A stretch of 64,000 nucleotides of DNA from Bathynomus jamesi (Eukaryota > Arthropoda > Malacostraca > Isopoda > Cirolanidae): assembly GCA_023014485.1 (NCBI GenBank), contig JAJOZX010009061.1, positions 111,862 through 175,861 of the forward strand, given 5' to 3'. The position numbers were made by a program, and so were the translations under genes. Of the stretch, positions 43,405 through 55,857 are shown piece by piece. The notes under the pieces are model-generated. The model was not told where the DNA came from. It did not search any database and saw only the letters and a program-made list of their open reading frames with translations. Positions within the stretch are counted from its first letter, which is position 1. Each line of letters starts with the position of its first letter.

Positions 43405-44191
43405 CAGTGTGTCCGTAAAGTCATTGTGGGATTTTAAATAGCTATATTATTGCAACGAAACATGATAATGAGATGAAAAAAAGGCAAATTGAAGAAAAAC
43501 TCTAAAAGAATAACTTTATTTAACGTAGTTCGATATGGGCTCCTCTGGTAGCCCTGCAGACTTCTAGGCGGTGATTCAATTCCAGCCACACACGCCCAAG
43601 AACATCAGGAGTGACGGATGCGATAGCTTCCGTGATTCGCTCGTGCAAGTGATGAATATCCCTAATGGGTACACTGTACACGCTTTCCTTGACGTAACCC
43701 CACAAATAAAAGTCCAAAGGTGTCAGGTCCGGAGAGCGTGGAGGCCATGGCTTCCATCCTCCTCTTCCTATCCATCTCTGTGGAAATTTTTCATTAAGGA
43801 ATTCTCGAACAACGTTGGCATAGTGCGGAGGAGCAACATCTTGCTGAAAGATGATATTATTGTCAATAAATTGGTGTACTGCAAAATGTTTCAACATAGC
43901 GAGGTAGTTGTATGACGTCACAGTGGGTTCCGCGAAGAAAAATGGGCCAATCACTCGATCTCGTGCTAGCGCACACCACACATTAACTTTCGGGCTATTA
44001 CGCTCATGTTCAACATAGGCATGTGGACAGCCTAGACTAACTACGAGATAAAGGTTAAGCTTAGCCTAGACTAACTACAAGATACAACTTTGAGAGTTGT
44101 TCTTAAATTTGGCATTGTTTCATCTCATTATCATGTTTCGTTGCAATAATATAGCTATTTAAAATCCCACCATGACTTTACGGACACACTG
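43405..44191 (-). mobile_element. Mariner-type element, 3' half of transposase left
   Basis: Ends CAGTGTGTCCGTAAAGTCAT and a matching inverse. The repeats continue for about 70 bp (GGGATTTTAAATAGC, CAACGAAACATGATAATGAG). TA lies at the left flank. The minus-strand frame 43520-43981 has VWCALARDRVIGPFFFAEP, FQQDVAPPHYANVVREFL and WPPRSPDLTPLDFYLWGYVKE. The N-terminal DNA-binding half is deleted. Confidence 0.9.
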
Positions 44192-44215
44192 TGTGTGTAT
44201 ATATATATATACGCA

Positions 44216-44701
44216 AACAAAAGCATATATAACTATAAATCTAATGTTAATTCATCCGCTAACCAAATATTGAGTGCTGAAAGAACAAAAAAAAGGGTCG
44301 ATTCTCTTACAAAATCTAAGTAACAAAATATATTGTCCTTTACCAATAAAAAAATACATGAAAAAGTTTTAAAAAATATATACAAAAATAAAGTGCATAT
44401 ATGCATTTGCAATGTTGATCAATTGTTGCAAGGTTCCAGCCCCCTTTCCCCTTGGAGGTAATGGGGAAAGGGTGGGGAAGGGGGTTAGCCCCCCAAGCTG
44501 CATGAAAGGGGGGTGAGAGGGTTTTGGGGAGAGGGAGAATGACCCCCCCAAAGGGGTAACCCAGGCACCGAAGGTGCCCTCGCTGTTGGCGAGTTTGCGA
44601 AGCACAAGCGGTGCCCGAAGGCTCTGCTTGTTAGCATAAAAAAAAGGAGACTCTTTTACAACCAAAATCTGTGAAAATGATTCTCTAAAAACTCATTAGA
44701 G
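44216..44701. other. G-rich repeat segment, possibly Helitron-derived
   Basis: A G-rich block (44455-44540) shares GTTAGCCCCC, AAG and GAGGGTTTTGGG words with the Helitron at 27404-28115. It is followed by GC-rich hairpin-like words (GGCACCGAAGGTGCC). No CTRR end is clear, so I do not call an element. Confidence 0.4.
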
Positions 44702-45503
44702 CAGTAATTCCCAACGTGGGGTGCACGCCCCATAGGGGGGCAATTTGAAAATGCTACAATAAAATGAAATTTATACATAATAATAAAATTATAAAATAAT
44801 GAAATTTATACATAATAATAAAATTAAATTTATACATAATAATTCAACTCGTTTGGCGAGAGAGCTACTGTTACCATTCCCATCTTCATATTTGGTGGAA
44901 TGTGGTTTTAGTGCTGTAAGTGACTTACTACAGAAAAAAAGAAACCGACTGGAATCACAAAATGAGGAGACTTAAGACTGAAGCTAACTAAGTTAGTGCC
45001 TGAAATCAAAACCATTTGTAGTAAACATCAAGCTCAAGGATCTCACTAACTTGAGATTATCAAACTTTGAATTTGCTGTATTTTTACCTAATATTGTGAA
45101 TTTAAAGTGGTATTATTGATTAAATTACTTTTTTGTGAATTTAAAATTGCAACTTTTCAACTGAGAAGTTTTATTTCAAGGAAATAATATAGTTAGCTTC
45201 AATCTCAAGTTTCTTGACTCATATTTAATGTAACTCATATTGAATGTACTCATATTATTGAAATTTAAAATTATAACTCTTCAACTGAGAAATTTTATTT
45301 CAAGGTAATAATTTAGTTAGCTTCAACCTCAAGTTTATTTACTCATATTGAATGTAAGGTAACTCATATTAAATGTACTCATATTATTGTAAATTTTAAA
45401 TAATACCTTTTCAACACCAAATTTGTTTTTATATTAATGGGGGGCATCAAATTTTTTGAGGTTTCGAGGTGGGGCATGGCGCCAAAAAGGTTGGGAACCA
45501 CTG
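44702..45503 (+). mobile_element. Deleted hAT element with C-terminal transposase fragment
   Basis: Ends CAGTAATTCCCAACGTGGG and, inverted, CAGTGGTTCCCAACCTTTT. A perfect 8-bp duplication CATTAGAG flanks it (44694-44701 and 45504-45511). Near 44870-44960 the plus strand encodes LPFPSSYLVECGFSAVSDLL and QKKRNRLESQNEE, the ZBED5/FAM200-like hAT C-terminus. The rest of the transposase is gone. Confidence 0.9.
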
Positions 45504-45674
45504 CATTAGAGAAAAATAAAAATGTACAAGACGTCCTCAATTTAAGTCTGTTCAAATAGATTATATTTAAAAGAAAAATGGGAAAATTTTTAGACAGTTA
45601 AACACCTGCATTGCTATTAATAGCTTCATGTATAAAAGGTAAGCAACAACTATTTATCTGAGGTGGTCCCTAGT

Positions 45675-45678
<4 letters not shown>

Positions 45679-45717
<39 letters not shown>
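45679..45717. repeat. (AAT)n microsatellite
   Basis: About 13 trinucleotide units. Confidence 0.95.
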
Positions 45718-45720
<3 letters not shown>

Positions 45721-45932
45721 CTTTGAGTTCAAGCCCTGAAGTCATTTGGTGAAGGAAGGTTTTCAATCTCAAATTCATTTTAAAATCTATTTCATAAACT
45801 AAAGTTGTTGTTTTTTTATTCTTTTCAGGCGATAAACGAGATTACGCGAATTAAATTACAAAGATTTAATACATAGATAACGAAACAAGTTAGCTATGGA
45901 CTAGATAAAAAAATCGGTATCCAGTTCTTTAT

Positions 45933-46889
45933 TTAGCAAGAAAACGCAACTGGTTTTATGTTAACAATAAAAACACCATTCATGAACAAATTAAAATCAA
46001 GAATTAGTTTTCTAATTATTCCATTTGATTTACCTGTATTTACATTAGTTCCATCACAAACTACTGCTTTTAAAGTCGATACAGAGTTGGGGTCAGTAAT
46101 TATTGATATAATTTCTTTAGCAATATCACTTGCCCTTCCACTTTCAGAAGCAACATGGTCAATATATTCGTTTGCTGGAAATGAAACTAACACATAGTGG
46201 TCTTCATTCAAAGTCCGCTGGCATTCTCCCACTTACGAAAGAGTTTTATAAATTGTTCCATCAAATCCAAGGCAAACTATTACTTTATTCTATTCTTCAT
46301 GCTTCTTTCTGTCTATGCTTCTCCACAAGGTTCTTTGAAGACGTTATTTACTGAGATCAATCGTAGTATTTTCAGATAATAGATTAATATCTTTTAAGGC
46401 AGCATTAGCAATTAAACAAGCATCACGGTTGCTTATTTTGAATCGATCAACTGCCTCACATAATTCTGGATATTGGTGTCGATTTTGAGAAGTGCTAGCT
46501 TTTGTATCTAACTCGTACTCGCTCAATTCGAAATCTTCATTTTGATGACCATTTTCACTTTCAGAGCTGATCTTACCGATATCACAAGGATTCAACTACA
46601 TTTCCTGAACAAAACTCTTTTGTTTATCTTTAAAGAATTGTCTTTTATACTTCCTGTTTCCCATTTGTTGTAGTTTTGAGGTTTTCACTTTGTCCAACTT
46701 ACCTGTAATCATTTTTTGTTTAGTATGTTGATCAATCCAGAACTCCCATTCATCATTCGGGATTTTCTCTGCCTTAGCGCATTTACACTCACTTATTTTA
46801 CGAGAACCGGAGGCATAGCACTTGCAGCAACATATGTCAAATAAATTTCTGAAACAAAAGAAAATAAAATGCTGAATCAGGAAACACAT
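45933..46889 (-). pseudogene. Fifth transposase of the TAGGG superfamily, 5' half only
   Basis: Minus strand. An acceptor TTTCTTTTGTTTCAG at about 46855 precedes NLFDICCCKCYASGSRKI and SECKCAKAEKIP, the same cysteine cluster as in the 1822 gene. Then come WEFWIDQHTKQKMITGKLD and a TAG near 46580. An acidic linker (SENGHQNEDFELSEYELD) is followed by CEAVDRFKISNRDACLIAN. After a frameshift and deletion it continues with NEDHYVLVSFPANEYIDHV and VVCDGTNVNTGKSNGIIRKL, the D..N.G motif. The C-terminal half and clear terminal repeats are missing. Confidence 0.65.
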
Positions 46890-47510
46890 GATAGGTCAAA
46901 CAAATGATAGGTTACAAATGCACATGTAGCCACACAAATACACACCATAGGTCAAACACATATGCGTCCTACATTTTAAAATAAGCAAAAACAATGTTTA
47001 TTAATGGTTTTTTGATAGACATTGGCATTAATTGAGTTTATAGTTGAGATCCTCATACCTGTAGTGAAAAATTAATTTAAGGAAACATGCTAAAAAGAAT
47101 CTTTTGTGGCCTTTGTTCGCAATTTATTTTTCATAATTGCCAGCACCGAAATTAATATTTCTAAAAGATATCATTTATTCCTTAATCTGTGACAACTCGG
47201 GCATCATTTTCAGCATGTTTCATTAAATTAAATTTTTTCAACCCACCCTAAATTACACATCCTTCACCAAATAACCATTCGATGAAACAAAATTTGCCTC
47301 TAAGTTTTAACCCAAACGTTCGTATCTGCGCACAACATATTAAAAGGAGTACGCAAGTAACTATATTTAGAAATTAACACAAACAGACACACACAAATAC
47401 ACACACGAAAGTAAATAATGATAATAAAAACAATTTTCAAATGAAGATTTATTACGCGAGTTCAAGTCTGTTGACACCACAATTAAGAAGTTGCGCTGTC
47501 TGGTAACTTT
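46890..47510. other. No gene seen
   Basis: AT-rich DNA with a CA-rich patch (CACACACAAATACACACACG) near 47385-47407. Confidence 0.5.
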
Positions 47511-47516
47511 TGGGAA

Positions 47517-47652
47517 GGTATATAAAATGTCGATTTCAGGGAGTTCTTGAATAAACTTCTTAGTTAAAGTTTTAACAAGCTAACAGCAATTTCCACAAAG
47601 TGAAAATGTTCTCCAAACTATTCGTGTCTTTTTCAATAATTTTTATTTTATA
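47517..47652 (+). other. Possible promoter and first exon of another small secreted peptide
   Basis: TATATAAAATG at 47518-47528 is followed about 80 bases later by an ATG (47606) that encodes MFSKLFVSFSIIFIL and then a stop. The layout (TATA box, short leader, ATG with hydrophobic residues) resembles exon 1 of the peptide gene at 14100-14208. The expected GTAAGT donor is replaced by GTGTCT. I see no matching exon 2. Could be chance. Confidence 0.25.
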
Positions 47653-47779
47653 ATACAGTTCATTTTGAGTTTATTTTATTCAACGAAATTAATCAGTCAT
47701 TCAAAATTCTCTTTTTTAATAAATATTTTGACTTTATTTTTAAGACGTTTCTAGAAATAATAATATTATACGAATGTTC

Positions 47780-47991
47780 GGTGCTACTGTAGTATGCGGT
47801 CCACCTACGATTCGGCGGTCTACCTTTTAATTATAGCTTCTTATCTTGTTTACTAATTGTTTGTTTACATCCCATTGTCAATCGCCCCTGACGATTGGTT
47901 AGGTTTAGTCATGATATTTTCGTTAGTTTTAACGAAAATATCATGATTAAACCTAACCAATCGTAGGTAGACCGCATACTACAGTAGCACC
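47780..47991. mobile_element. Palindromic MITE (GGTGCTAC ends), second copy
   Basis: Same ends and core as 15643-15864 (GGTGCTACTGTAGTATGCGG). Flanked by a nine-base repeat CGAATGTTC on both sides (8-bp duplication plus one base). Its left arm has diverged, so the foldback is only partial. Confidence 0.8.
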
Positions 47992-48008
47992 CGAATGTTC
48001 TTATGGAT

Positions 48009-48090
48009 CACTTTAACATATTGCTTCCCAGGAATCTCTCTTTAACATATTGCTTCCCAGTGTTAATCACTTTAACATATTGCTTCCCAA
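48009..48090 (+). repeat. Three spaced repeats of CTTTAACATATTGCTTCCCA
   Basis: Three perfect copies of a 20-base unit separated by 9-14 unrelated bases. Origin unknown. Confidence 0.8.
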
Positions 48091-48187
48091 AAATAGACAT
48101 TACACAACCAATTACAGTTACATTACAATAGTTTATAATATTTAGAGATTAGCTAATCGAGAAAATGTAAATTTATGGACAACTTAA

Positions 48188-48224
<37 letters not shown>

Positions 48225-48227
<3 letters not shown>

Positions 48228-49507
48228 TGATGTAGGTCACATCCGCATCCGCGGAACATCCGCACATTTTCTCGCATCCGCGTCCGCATCCGCACTTTGG
48301 ACTGCGGATGTCGTGCGGATGTGGACCGTTGAGATAAAACGTAATTAATAAGCGGAAATTATCAAATTCTACTATATTAATAGAATTAGTTCATTGTGCG
48401 CAAAAGTGATGCAAGCGACAAGACGAGAGGCTGTTCTTGTATGAAGTTACTCTCTTGCAACCTACTTAGATCCACGTTACAAAGCTGTTATTTTCACCTA
48501 GTACATTAGAACGAGTTAAATCATCACTTGGCAAAGCAGTTGAAGAGCTTCAATCTCTTGAATCTGTCGCTTCGCCACCCACCAAAAGAATAAAAGTTTC
48601 AGTGACAGAACCAACACCTTCAACAAGCAAATCTATCACAGAATCTGTCTCTCAGTTTCTTGAGTCAAGCAGCAATGACGAGACCTACGCGATGTCAAAA
48701 GATGTAGTAAAAATGATCGAGAGCTATCACCAAGAAAAACGCCTGGCTGCATGTGACAATCCTATTAGTTGGTGGAAAAATACGCAGAATATCTATCCAT
48801 ACTTGAGTAAACTTGCAAGGAAACAGTTAGCCTGTCCTCCAACAAACGTACCAAGCGAGAGATTATTTAGCAGTGCTGGATTAATATATGATGAAAAGAG
48901 AAACAGACTGGCAGCAGAAAAGGCAGAAAAATTAATGTTCCTTAAGCATAACCTTCCTATAATTAAGTTTGAACATTAAACGATGAACATCTTAGTTTAC
49001 TTTATTTTAATTACTCATTTATAAATATGCCTAATAAAACTTTAAACTTAATATAAATAGTTATCAAGCTAATTAAAGATCTCTTTCTATAAGGGTGGAG
49101 GTTGGGGAAAGAGGTCGGTGGGGTGCATTTGAGTTGGGTTCACGTCCCGCATCCTGGTAACACAATTATGGTTTCTAATTGTGGCTGAAACTCAATAAAA
49201 TATAACGAATTTATTTGCAGACGAATTCACTAATTGATTTCTATATTAGTTAGATGCTTGATATTATTTTATATGTTCAGAGAAAAGTACAGCAATTATT
49301 GTATAATTAATCAATTATACTACATTATAGCTACAGCTCTCTATATATAATAACTTATTATATACGTTAAACACAACAAATCTCGAATATATCCTAAAAA
49401 ATAACGAAAATGTAGACATCCGCATCCGCATCCGCGGATGTTGAAATCAAACATCCTCATCCGCATCCGCATCCGCGGATGCGAAAAAAATGACATCCGC
49501 TACATCA

Positions 49508-49510
<3 letters not shown>
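48225..49510 (+). mobile_element. hAT element inserted in an (AT)n array
   Basis: Ends TAGTGATGTAGGTCACATCC and, inverted, TAGTGATGTAGCGGATGTCA. Both flanks are AT repeats (48190-48224, 49511-49557). Subterminal ATCCGCATCCGCGGATG repeats occur at both ends. It encodes a transposase fragment. Confidence 0.9.
48440..48979 (+). pseudogene. hAT transposase, C-terminal third
   Basis: LATYLDPRYKAVIF at about 48438-48480 is the conserved LDPRYK box. After a stop and frameshift the frame continues open from 48602 with ISWWKNTQNIYPYLSKLARK, then CPPTNVPSERLFSSAGLIYDEKRNRL, the hAT C-terminal dimerisation motif with the SER Glu, and stops at 48977. The DNA-binding BED finger and the first catalytic Asp are missing. 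Confidence 0.85.
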
Positions 49511-49560
<50 letters not shown>

Positions 49561-50156
49561 AGATTTATTTTCTTATTTCTCATTATATTCAATCATATCA
49601 TTAATTTAACAAAGGGTGGTTCAACTTCAGTACGGATATATCTACCGTATTTTCAAACCACTACAACCATAAACCGTTCCGGCTGCCTCGTTAATTCTGC
49701 TGGTTTTATGGTTTTTAGAAAGAGACTTCATAGTGAAGTTGTTGGATGGTTTAATTGGTTTCAAAGCACTGAATAGTGAGGTTATAGAAGAATTCTGTTC
49801 AAATTTGTTCAGTTAACTGTGTTGCTGTTTTTTTCTTCAGGTTTGATCGGTGTATCATAGTAAAGTGCATTAAATTGCATTCATGTTTAAGTTCAATCAT
49901 CTATTTCAAATTAAGCTATTATAAGGCTGTTAGGTATAACATTTCCCTTTCAGAAAACGGGCAATCTTCTTTACATTCAAGTATTATCAAGGTAAAGTGT
50001 TTACACCTAAAACTACTAAGGTAATGGTTTATTTTGTTTTCATAGAATAAGACAATTACTACCAACTAAAGAGGGTGTTAAACTATAAACAAGTTTAACC
50101 CTCTGATAGCATAAAATTCCTATCAGCGGGAATCAATATTATTCAGGATTTAATTT

Positions 50157-53100
50157 ATAAGAACATAAGAAATTTTTATAGGGGCACACTAGGGGCCACT
50201 TCGGCCCATCGAGGTGGCTCCACTATGTAAAAACTGCCTGTACATTGGCAATAACCAATTTTTACAAAACTAATCAAGTACCAATTTAAAACTAATTAAT
50301 TATCAATTTAAAACTAAAGATAGAATATCTGGATCCAGAGGATCAAAGTCATAATAGGCTACCACCCACAAATATGTTACACACTATATCTATTTATAAC
50401 TGACATGCAAATATATCAGATCCAAAGATCCAGTCAATTTCATTATGGTACCCATCAATACCAGTACCATGCCAACCAAAAATAAGTCACGGTCCATATC
50501 AAATGCGGACAAAGTCGCAATTTACATCCATATACATTACAATATATATACTTAAGAGGAAAAGTGTCGGTGTGGCTGTAAAGACTGTACAGTAATGTAG
50601 AAATGTGTGTGCACCCATTTTGGGTCTCCCATTTAAAGGTGTTTGTGGGGCAAGTGAAGATCATGAGTTTTTCAATACCTCACAGTACTATGGGGGGCAC
50701 CGCTCGGCAGAGGAATCTCTTTAAATAGGGTGTGTAAGGACAGAGTATCCCCTAACCCAAGATGCTGCCTCCCTATATCCCACAACACTTGTGTTGAGCT
50801 GTGGGATCTATCACCCAAATGCACATAATATATATGAAATAAACTAGTACCATTCATGCAATAAAAATGGGCTTAAACACCATCACCAGATGTCCCTTGC
50901 AGACATTAAACTATCCAACCTTCTTTTGAAAGAATCGAGCGTATCTGAAGTCACCACTTCTTCTGTCAGACTGTTCCAAAACTTAATTACTCTGTTTGTA
51001 AAACTATGTTTTCTTAAATTTGTTCTACATCTTGGGTTAAATAATTTCATACTATGACCTCTAGTCTGATTATTGTGATCTTTAATGAAAAGAGACTCAA
51101 AATCTATCTTATCCAACCCTTTTATCATTTTATACACCTCTATCATATCACCCCTTAACCTCCTCCTTTTTAATGAGAACATGCTTAGATACGCCAGTCT
51201 CTCCTTATATGTCAATTGTCTTAGAGATGGGATCATTCTTCTTGCTCGTTTCTGTACTTTTTCCAGTTTTTCAATATCTTGTATCAAATAGGGACTATTA
51301 AATTGGATGCAGTATTCAAGGAGGGGTCTCACATATGAAATGTATAGTTGCTTTATAATATTGGGTGATTTGTATTCAATGTGTGTCTGCATGAGATTGA
51401 GTCTAGCATCATTTGCTTTATTTCTGATTACCATACAGTGATTTGGGTGTCACTGTGACAAATGAACTTAAACCCTCAAGTCTTTCTCTTTATCATCATT
51501 TTTAATCCAAATTCCATTCATATTGTATTCAAATTCTGGATTTTTTTGGCTAATATGCATAACCTTGCACTTATGAACATTAAATTTCATCTCCCACTTA
51601 TCTGCCTAGGCTGTTACTCTGTCTAAGTCTTTTTGTATTGTCATTGCTCCTGCTACTGACTTAACATTATGGCCTAATTTTGTATCATCAGCAAATTTTG
51701 AGATTTTACATGATAGGCCCTTCTCTAGATCATTTATATAGACAACAAAAAGCAGAGGTCCCAGAACAGACCCCTGTGGGACTCTGCTCAATACGGGTCT
51801 CCAAGTGGACTTATTTCCATTTAGATGAACTCTCTGTTTTCTATTTCTCAGCCATTCTTCTATCCAATCAGCTATATGACCTCTTATACCATGGACTCTA
51901 ACTTTTACCAACAATCTTGCATGAGGAACAGTATCAAATGCCTTTGCGAAATCTAAGTATACTATATCTACTGGCTCTTTATTGTCCAAATGCAATAGGA
52001 CTCCATCATAAAATTCAATCAAGTTGGTTAGACAGGACCTTCCATTTCGAAAGCCATGCTGGCTATCATTTATAAGGTTGCACTCTTCAAGGAACTCAGT
52101 AACTTTACCTCTAATGATACTTTCGAGTAATTTGCAAATAATGGAGGTGAGGCTGATGGGTCTGTAGTTTTTTGCCAAGTTTCTATTTCCTTTTTTAAAG
52201 ATTGGAGCCACATTTGCTTTCTTCCAATCCTCTGGAATTTCAGTACATATCAATGATTTATTAAAAATAATTTCTAGTGCCTGTGCTATATTCTTTTTGG
52301 CAGCTTTTATGACTATTGGATGCATTTCATCTGGCCCTGCAGATTTTTCCATTTTTAATTTATCTATTGCTGTTAAGATATCTAGTCTTGTTACCCTTAA
52401 TTCATTTATTTCTCTATCTTGTCCTGGGAGTATAAGATCAGGAATATTATTTAAATTTTCATTTGTGAATACTGATGAGAAGTATTTGTTTAGTTCTTCA
52501 GTTATTTCAAGATCATCATCTATAGTTTTATCTGTTTAGTTCTTCAGTTATTTCAAGATCATCTATAGTTTTATCATCTATATGGAGGGGGCCAATTTTC
52601 TTTTTCACTCTACTTTTCAAATTGAAGTGACTGAAAAACTTCTTAGGATTTTTTTTTGAATTCTTGGCTAGGCTTTTTTCCAGGTCACGTTTGCTATCTC
52701 TGATTACTTTCTTGCAAATGCTTCTTTTACTTTTATATATTTCGGAGTCTGTGCCATTTTTAGTTCTTTTGAATTTATGAAATGCTTTTGGTTTTTTCTC
52801 TGATTGCTCTTTTTACATTGCAGTTTATCCAAGGTTGTTTTTTATTTTTTCCAGTTCTGATTTTACACTGTGGGATATGCTTCCTTTGTATGTTCATTAT
52901 TATACTTTTAAATTTTTCCCACATACTAGTTACTGTCTGTTCAGGCTGTAGAATATCTGTCCAATTTATTAGACACAGATCATTTACTAGTCCATTTATA
53001 TTTCCTCTTTTAAAATCTGGAACTTCTACTTTATTTTCACTAGGTCTTGAATTACAAACGATATTAAACCGAAGGATACAATGATCACCTGAACCTAGTG

Positions 53101-53943
53101 TTTCTGAAACAGAGATATCCTGGAAGGTATCTGGATTATTTGTTAGAATTAAATCTAGAATGGCATCAGCCCTGGTTGGCTCCTTTACTAACTGGGTTAA
53201 ACCATTCTCAATTATACAGTCTAAGAATCTCTCATTACTTTCTGGTGTTTGTAATATTTCCCAGTCTATATGCCTATAATTGAAATCCCAACAATAATAA
53301 TATTGCTTGTCATTGCTTTATTTATTTCATCAATAAGTTGATTTTCTACATACTTATTTTCTTCTCTACTTTTGGGGATTCCTCCAACTGAACATCCCTC
53401 AGGTGGTCTATAAATACCCCCTATCCTGATTTTCCTGGCATTTTTATGCCCAATATCTATCTATACAGATCAACTATTTCCTCTTTAACGGAGGTAACTT
53501 CAACTGGATTCAGATTTGTCTTGGCATAAATAAATACTCCACCACCCTCTGAATATTTACGTTCATAATAAAAAAGTTCATAGCCATCAATTTCATAAGT
53601 AATGGTATTATCTCTTTCACTAAATAGACTATTTGGTATCGTACTGAATTTTGTCCAAGTTTGTGACAATCATAACATCAGGATTTTCAATACCTATGTA
53701 TGCCTTGAATTCATTTATTTTATCTCGGATACTTCTTGCATTTACATAGAAAAATGACAAAGAACCCTTGGAATATTTTGCTTGTAATTTAGTCTGGTTC
53801 TTGTTCTGTGATGGTATATTATTTGCATCTTTTACTTTCTTTATTGACCTTTTTCTTTTGAGTTTTGATTATATTTTTTTAGTTTATTGTTATCAAGAGT
53901 ATTGGTATTTCTACTAATTTGGCCTATTCCTTTAGTTTTTAGT
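50157..53943 (-). mobile_element. CR1/Jockey-like LINE, nearly complete ORF2, inside a BEL LTR
   Basis: Minus strand, 5' end at about 53943. The uninterrupted LTR sequence (GGATTTAATTTATGATTCGG, seen at 61424) is split here, giving TTTATA on the left and TTATATG on the right, an imperfect target duplication. ORF2 has the endonuclease, a reverse transcriptase and a C-terminal domain. The 3' UTR is about 700 bases. ORF1 is absent, so it is 5' truncated or lacks ORF1. Confidence 0.85.
50883..53669 (-). pseudogene. LINE ORF2: endonuclease, reverse transcriptase, C-terminal domain
   Basis: Endonuclease: YERKYSEGGGVFIYAKTNLN (about 53530-53580), GDFNYRHIDWE-type motif (53265-53290), NPDTFQDISVSETLGSGDHC (53085-53145). 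Reverse transcriptase: GPDEMHPIVIK, NYRPISLTSIICKLLESII, SQHGFRNGRSCLTNLIEF, DIVYLDFAKAFDTVPH, VPQGSVLGPLLFVVYINDL and the catalytic KFADDTKLG (51606-52352). C-terminus: YVRPLLEYCIQFNSPYLIQD, KLEKVQKRARRM, FKRRLDSL, ending at 50883. Frameshifts near 53275, 52520 and 51430-51600 break it. Residues match the CR1/Jockey group. It would have copied its RNA at a nicked target. Confidence 0.85.
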
Positions 53944-54836
53944 CAATTATATGATTCGGGAAGTAATTCGTAATCTTAATTTAGTGTTAATAAATAATAG
54001 TTTAGTATTCAAATACTGTGTTGGGTTAAAACAATTTTAATTCTAACATAACTGATAGAAATTTTTCATTTAAATTAGTTATTTAAATTTTGCAATTAAG
54101 TTAAATTTTGAGTTTAAACTAATTAAAGTTTGAGTTTCAGTTCTTATTTATCACATTCCTGCTGATAGATAATTAAGTCCTGTTCTGGAATTTAGTAATT
54201 TCAGTGAAATTAGTACGAATTATCAAAATTAAAAGCTTATTCAGATTATAAATCTGTGCAGTTATTTTTCTAGAGTTTATTTAGGCTTTAAAAATTATAA
54301 ATTGTTGGAATTCCTAAATGACAGTGAAATCTCCAAAAATGAAAGCTGTCACTATCCTCTTGCTCAAAATTTGGTACTCAGGTGTGGGAAGTACAGCCTA
54401 ACCTTTAACCTGACCATTAATTTGTTTGACAGTTTTCCCTTTGACCTTACAATTTATTTTCAAGAAAGTTATTTGTTTGTAATAATTAAGTCAAGATTCT
54501 GCTGCTGTGAATTAGTTTGATCACCGAGTGGGTTTGGTATTTCCAGGATTCAAGTTTGGCCTACCGTTTGGGGGGCCTTTTTCGGGCCTACCATTGAGCC
54601 TCAATTTTTGCGAATACCTTTTTGTCCTATTCAAATTAAATTTAAAATTTTGATTCAAGAATTCCCTCTTATTATTCTAGAATTAAGTAAAATTCGATTA
54701 ACCCTTTACTACCCAAACGGACGAATTTGTAACCTATCAAATAATCGCTCTCATAACTTAACCCTACAAAAAATTCGGATGGTAAAGGGTTAAGTATTTT
54801 TTAGTTCCAACGTTCAAGAAATTTTAACATAAACAT

Positions 54837-55850
54837 GTCTGAACTTAAAGAATTTATTAAAAGGCGTGGAGGTCATAGAGCTATGGTTTCTAGATTCCTT
54901 TCGAGTTTGGACGAGCTTTTAAACGAGAAGGAAATTCTCGTTGAAGATCTAGAATTCTAGAGAGTAGACTAGAACAACTTTGTAACCATCAATGTAAACT
55001 TTCGGAACTTAATGACAAAATTCAGTGTAGTTTAGAGGATCAAGAATATTTAGATGATTTAAAAGAATCGGAGGAAAGGGATTTAGAAATTCGAAAATGC
55101 ATTTTTAAAGTAAAAAATGTATTAGCTCAAATAAAGGATGCAAAGGAAAAAATTAATAGTTCTGAAAATGCAACAAATAACCTAGAAAATAGCTTTTCAA
55201 AACGCTGAGAAATTTCAAAGTGACTTCATGAATGGGTTAAGTGCTATTTTGAAGCGTAATGCTGCTGCACCACCTAACCTTCAGTGCAGAAATTTCGGTG
55301 GTTCTACTGACAAGCACGAGTTTAAAGACTTTCTTAGTCAGTTCGAGAATTTGATAGGTGTTCGTACTGATCTGCCAAATTATCATACTTGAAAGGGTAC
55401 TTGAGGGACATAGCTTATCAATCAATTAAACATTTGTCAAATGTTGATGACAATTATGAGATAGCTCTAGACATTTTAAAAGATCTCTTTCTAGACATCC
55501 CTTATACAATTGATGAGTCACTCAAGAAATTAGTTACGGCTAATGAAATTCATGACTTTCAATATGATAAATTAAATAACTGGCTTAGTGAAATTCGAGC
55601 TATGGTTCTTGATCTCAAAAATTATGAGGTGGATTTAATGGATGAAACCTCGTCTGGTAGTTTGTTGTTGGGTCACATCTTAATGAGTAAATTACCTATT
55701 TCATTCAAGAAGGAAATTGTTCGCAAATGCGAATCCAATTACCCTTCTCCAAGTCAAATTTTTAAGAATTATGGTGAGATTATTAAAACTTTGTCCAGAT
55801 TAAAGTCTAGTAAAGCCAAGTCTAATCAAAATCTCAAAATTCTATAAACC
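54837..55850 (+). pseudogene. BEL/Pao gag
   Basis: The ATG at 54837 starts MSELKEFIKRRGGHRAMVSR and LSSLDELLNEKEILVEDLE, an N-terminal helical region typical of BEL gag. After a frameshift near 54955 a coiled-coil-like stretch follows (ERDLEIRKCIFKVKNVLAQ). The capsid-like region contains LQCRNFGGSTDKHEFKDFLS and, after a frameshift near 55390, YLKGYLRDIAYQSIKHLS and GHILMSKLPISFKKEI, ending near 55847. Gag would form the particle that packages the element RNA. Confidence 0.75.
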
Positions 55851-55857
55851 CAATAAT

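Noticed and set aside
52782..53084. Plus-strand frame of 100 codons with hydrophobic residues
   Set aside because: It is antisense to the LINE ORF2 linker between endonuclease and reverse transcriptase.
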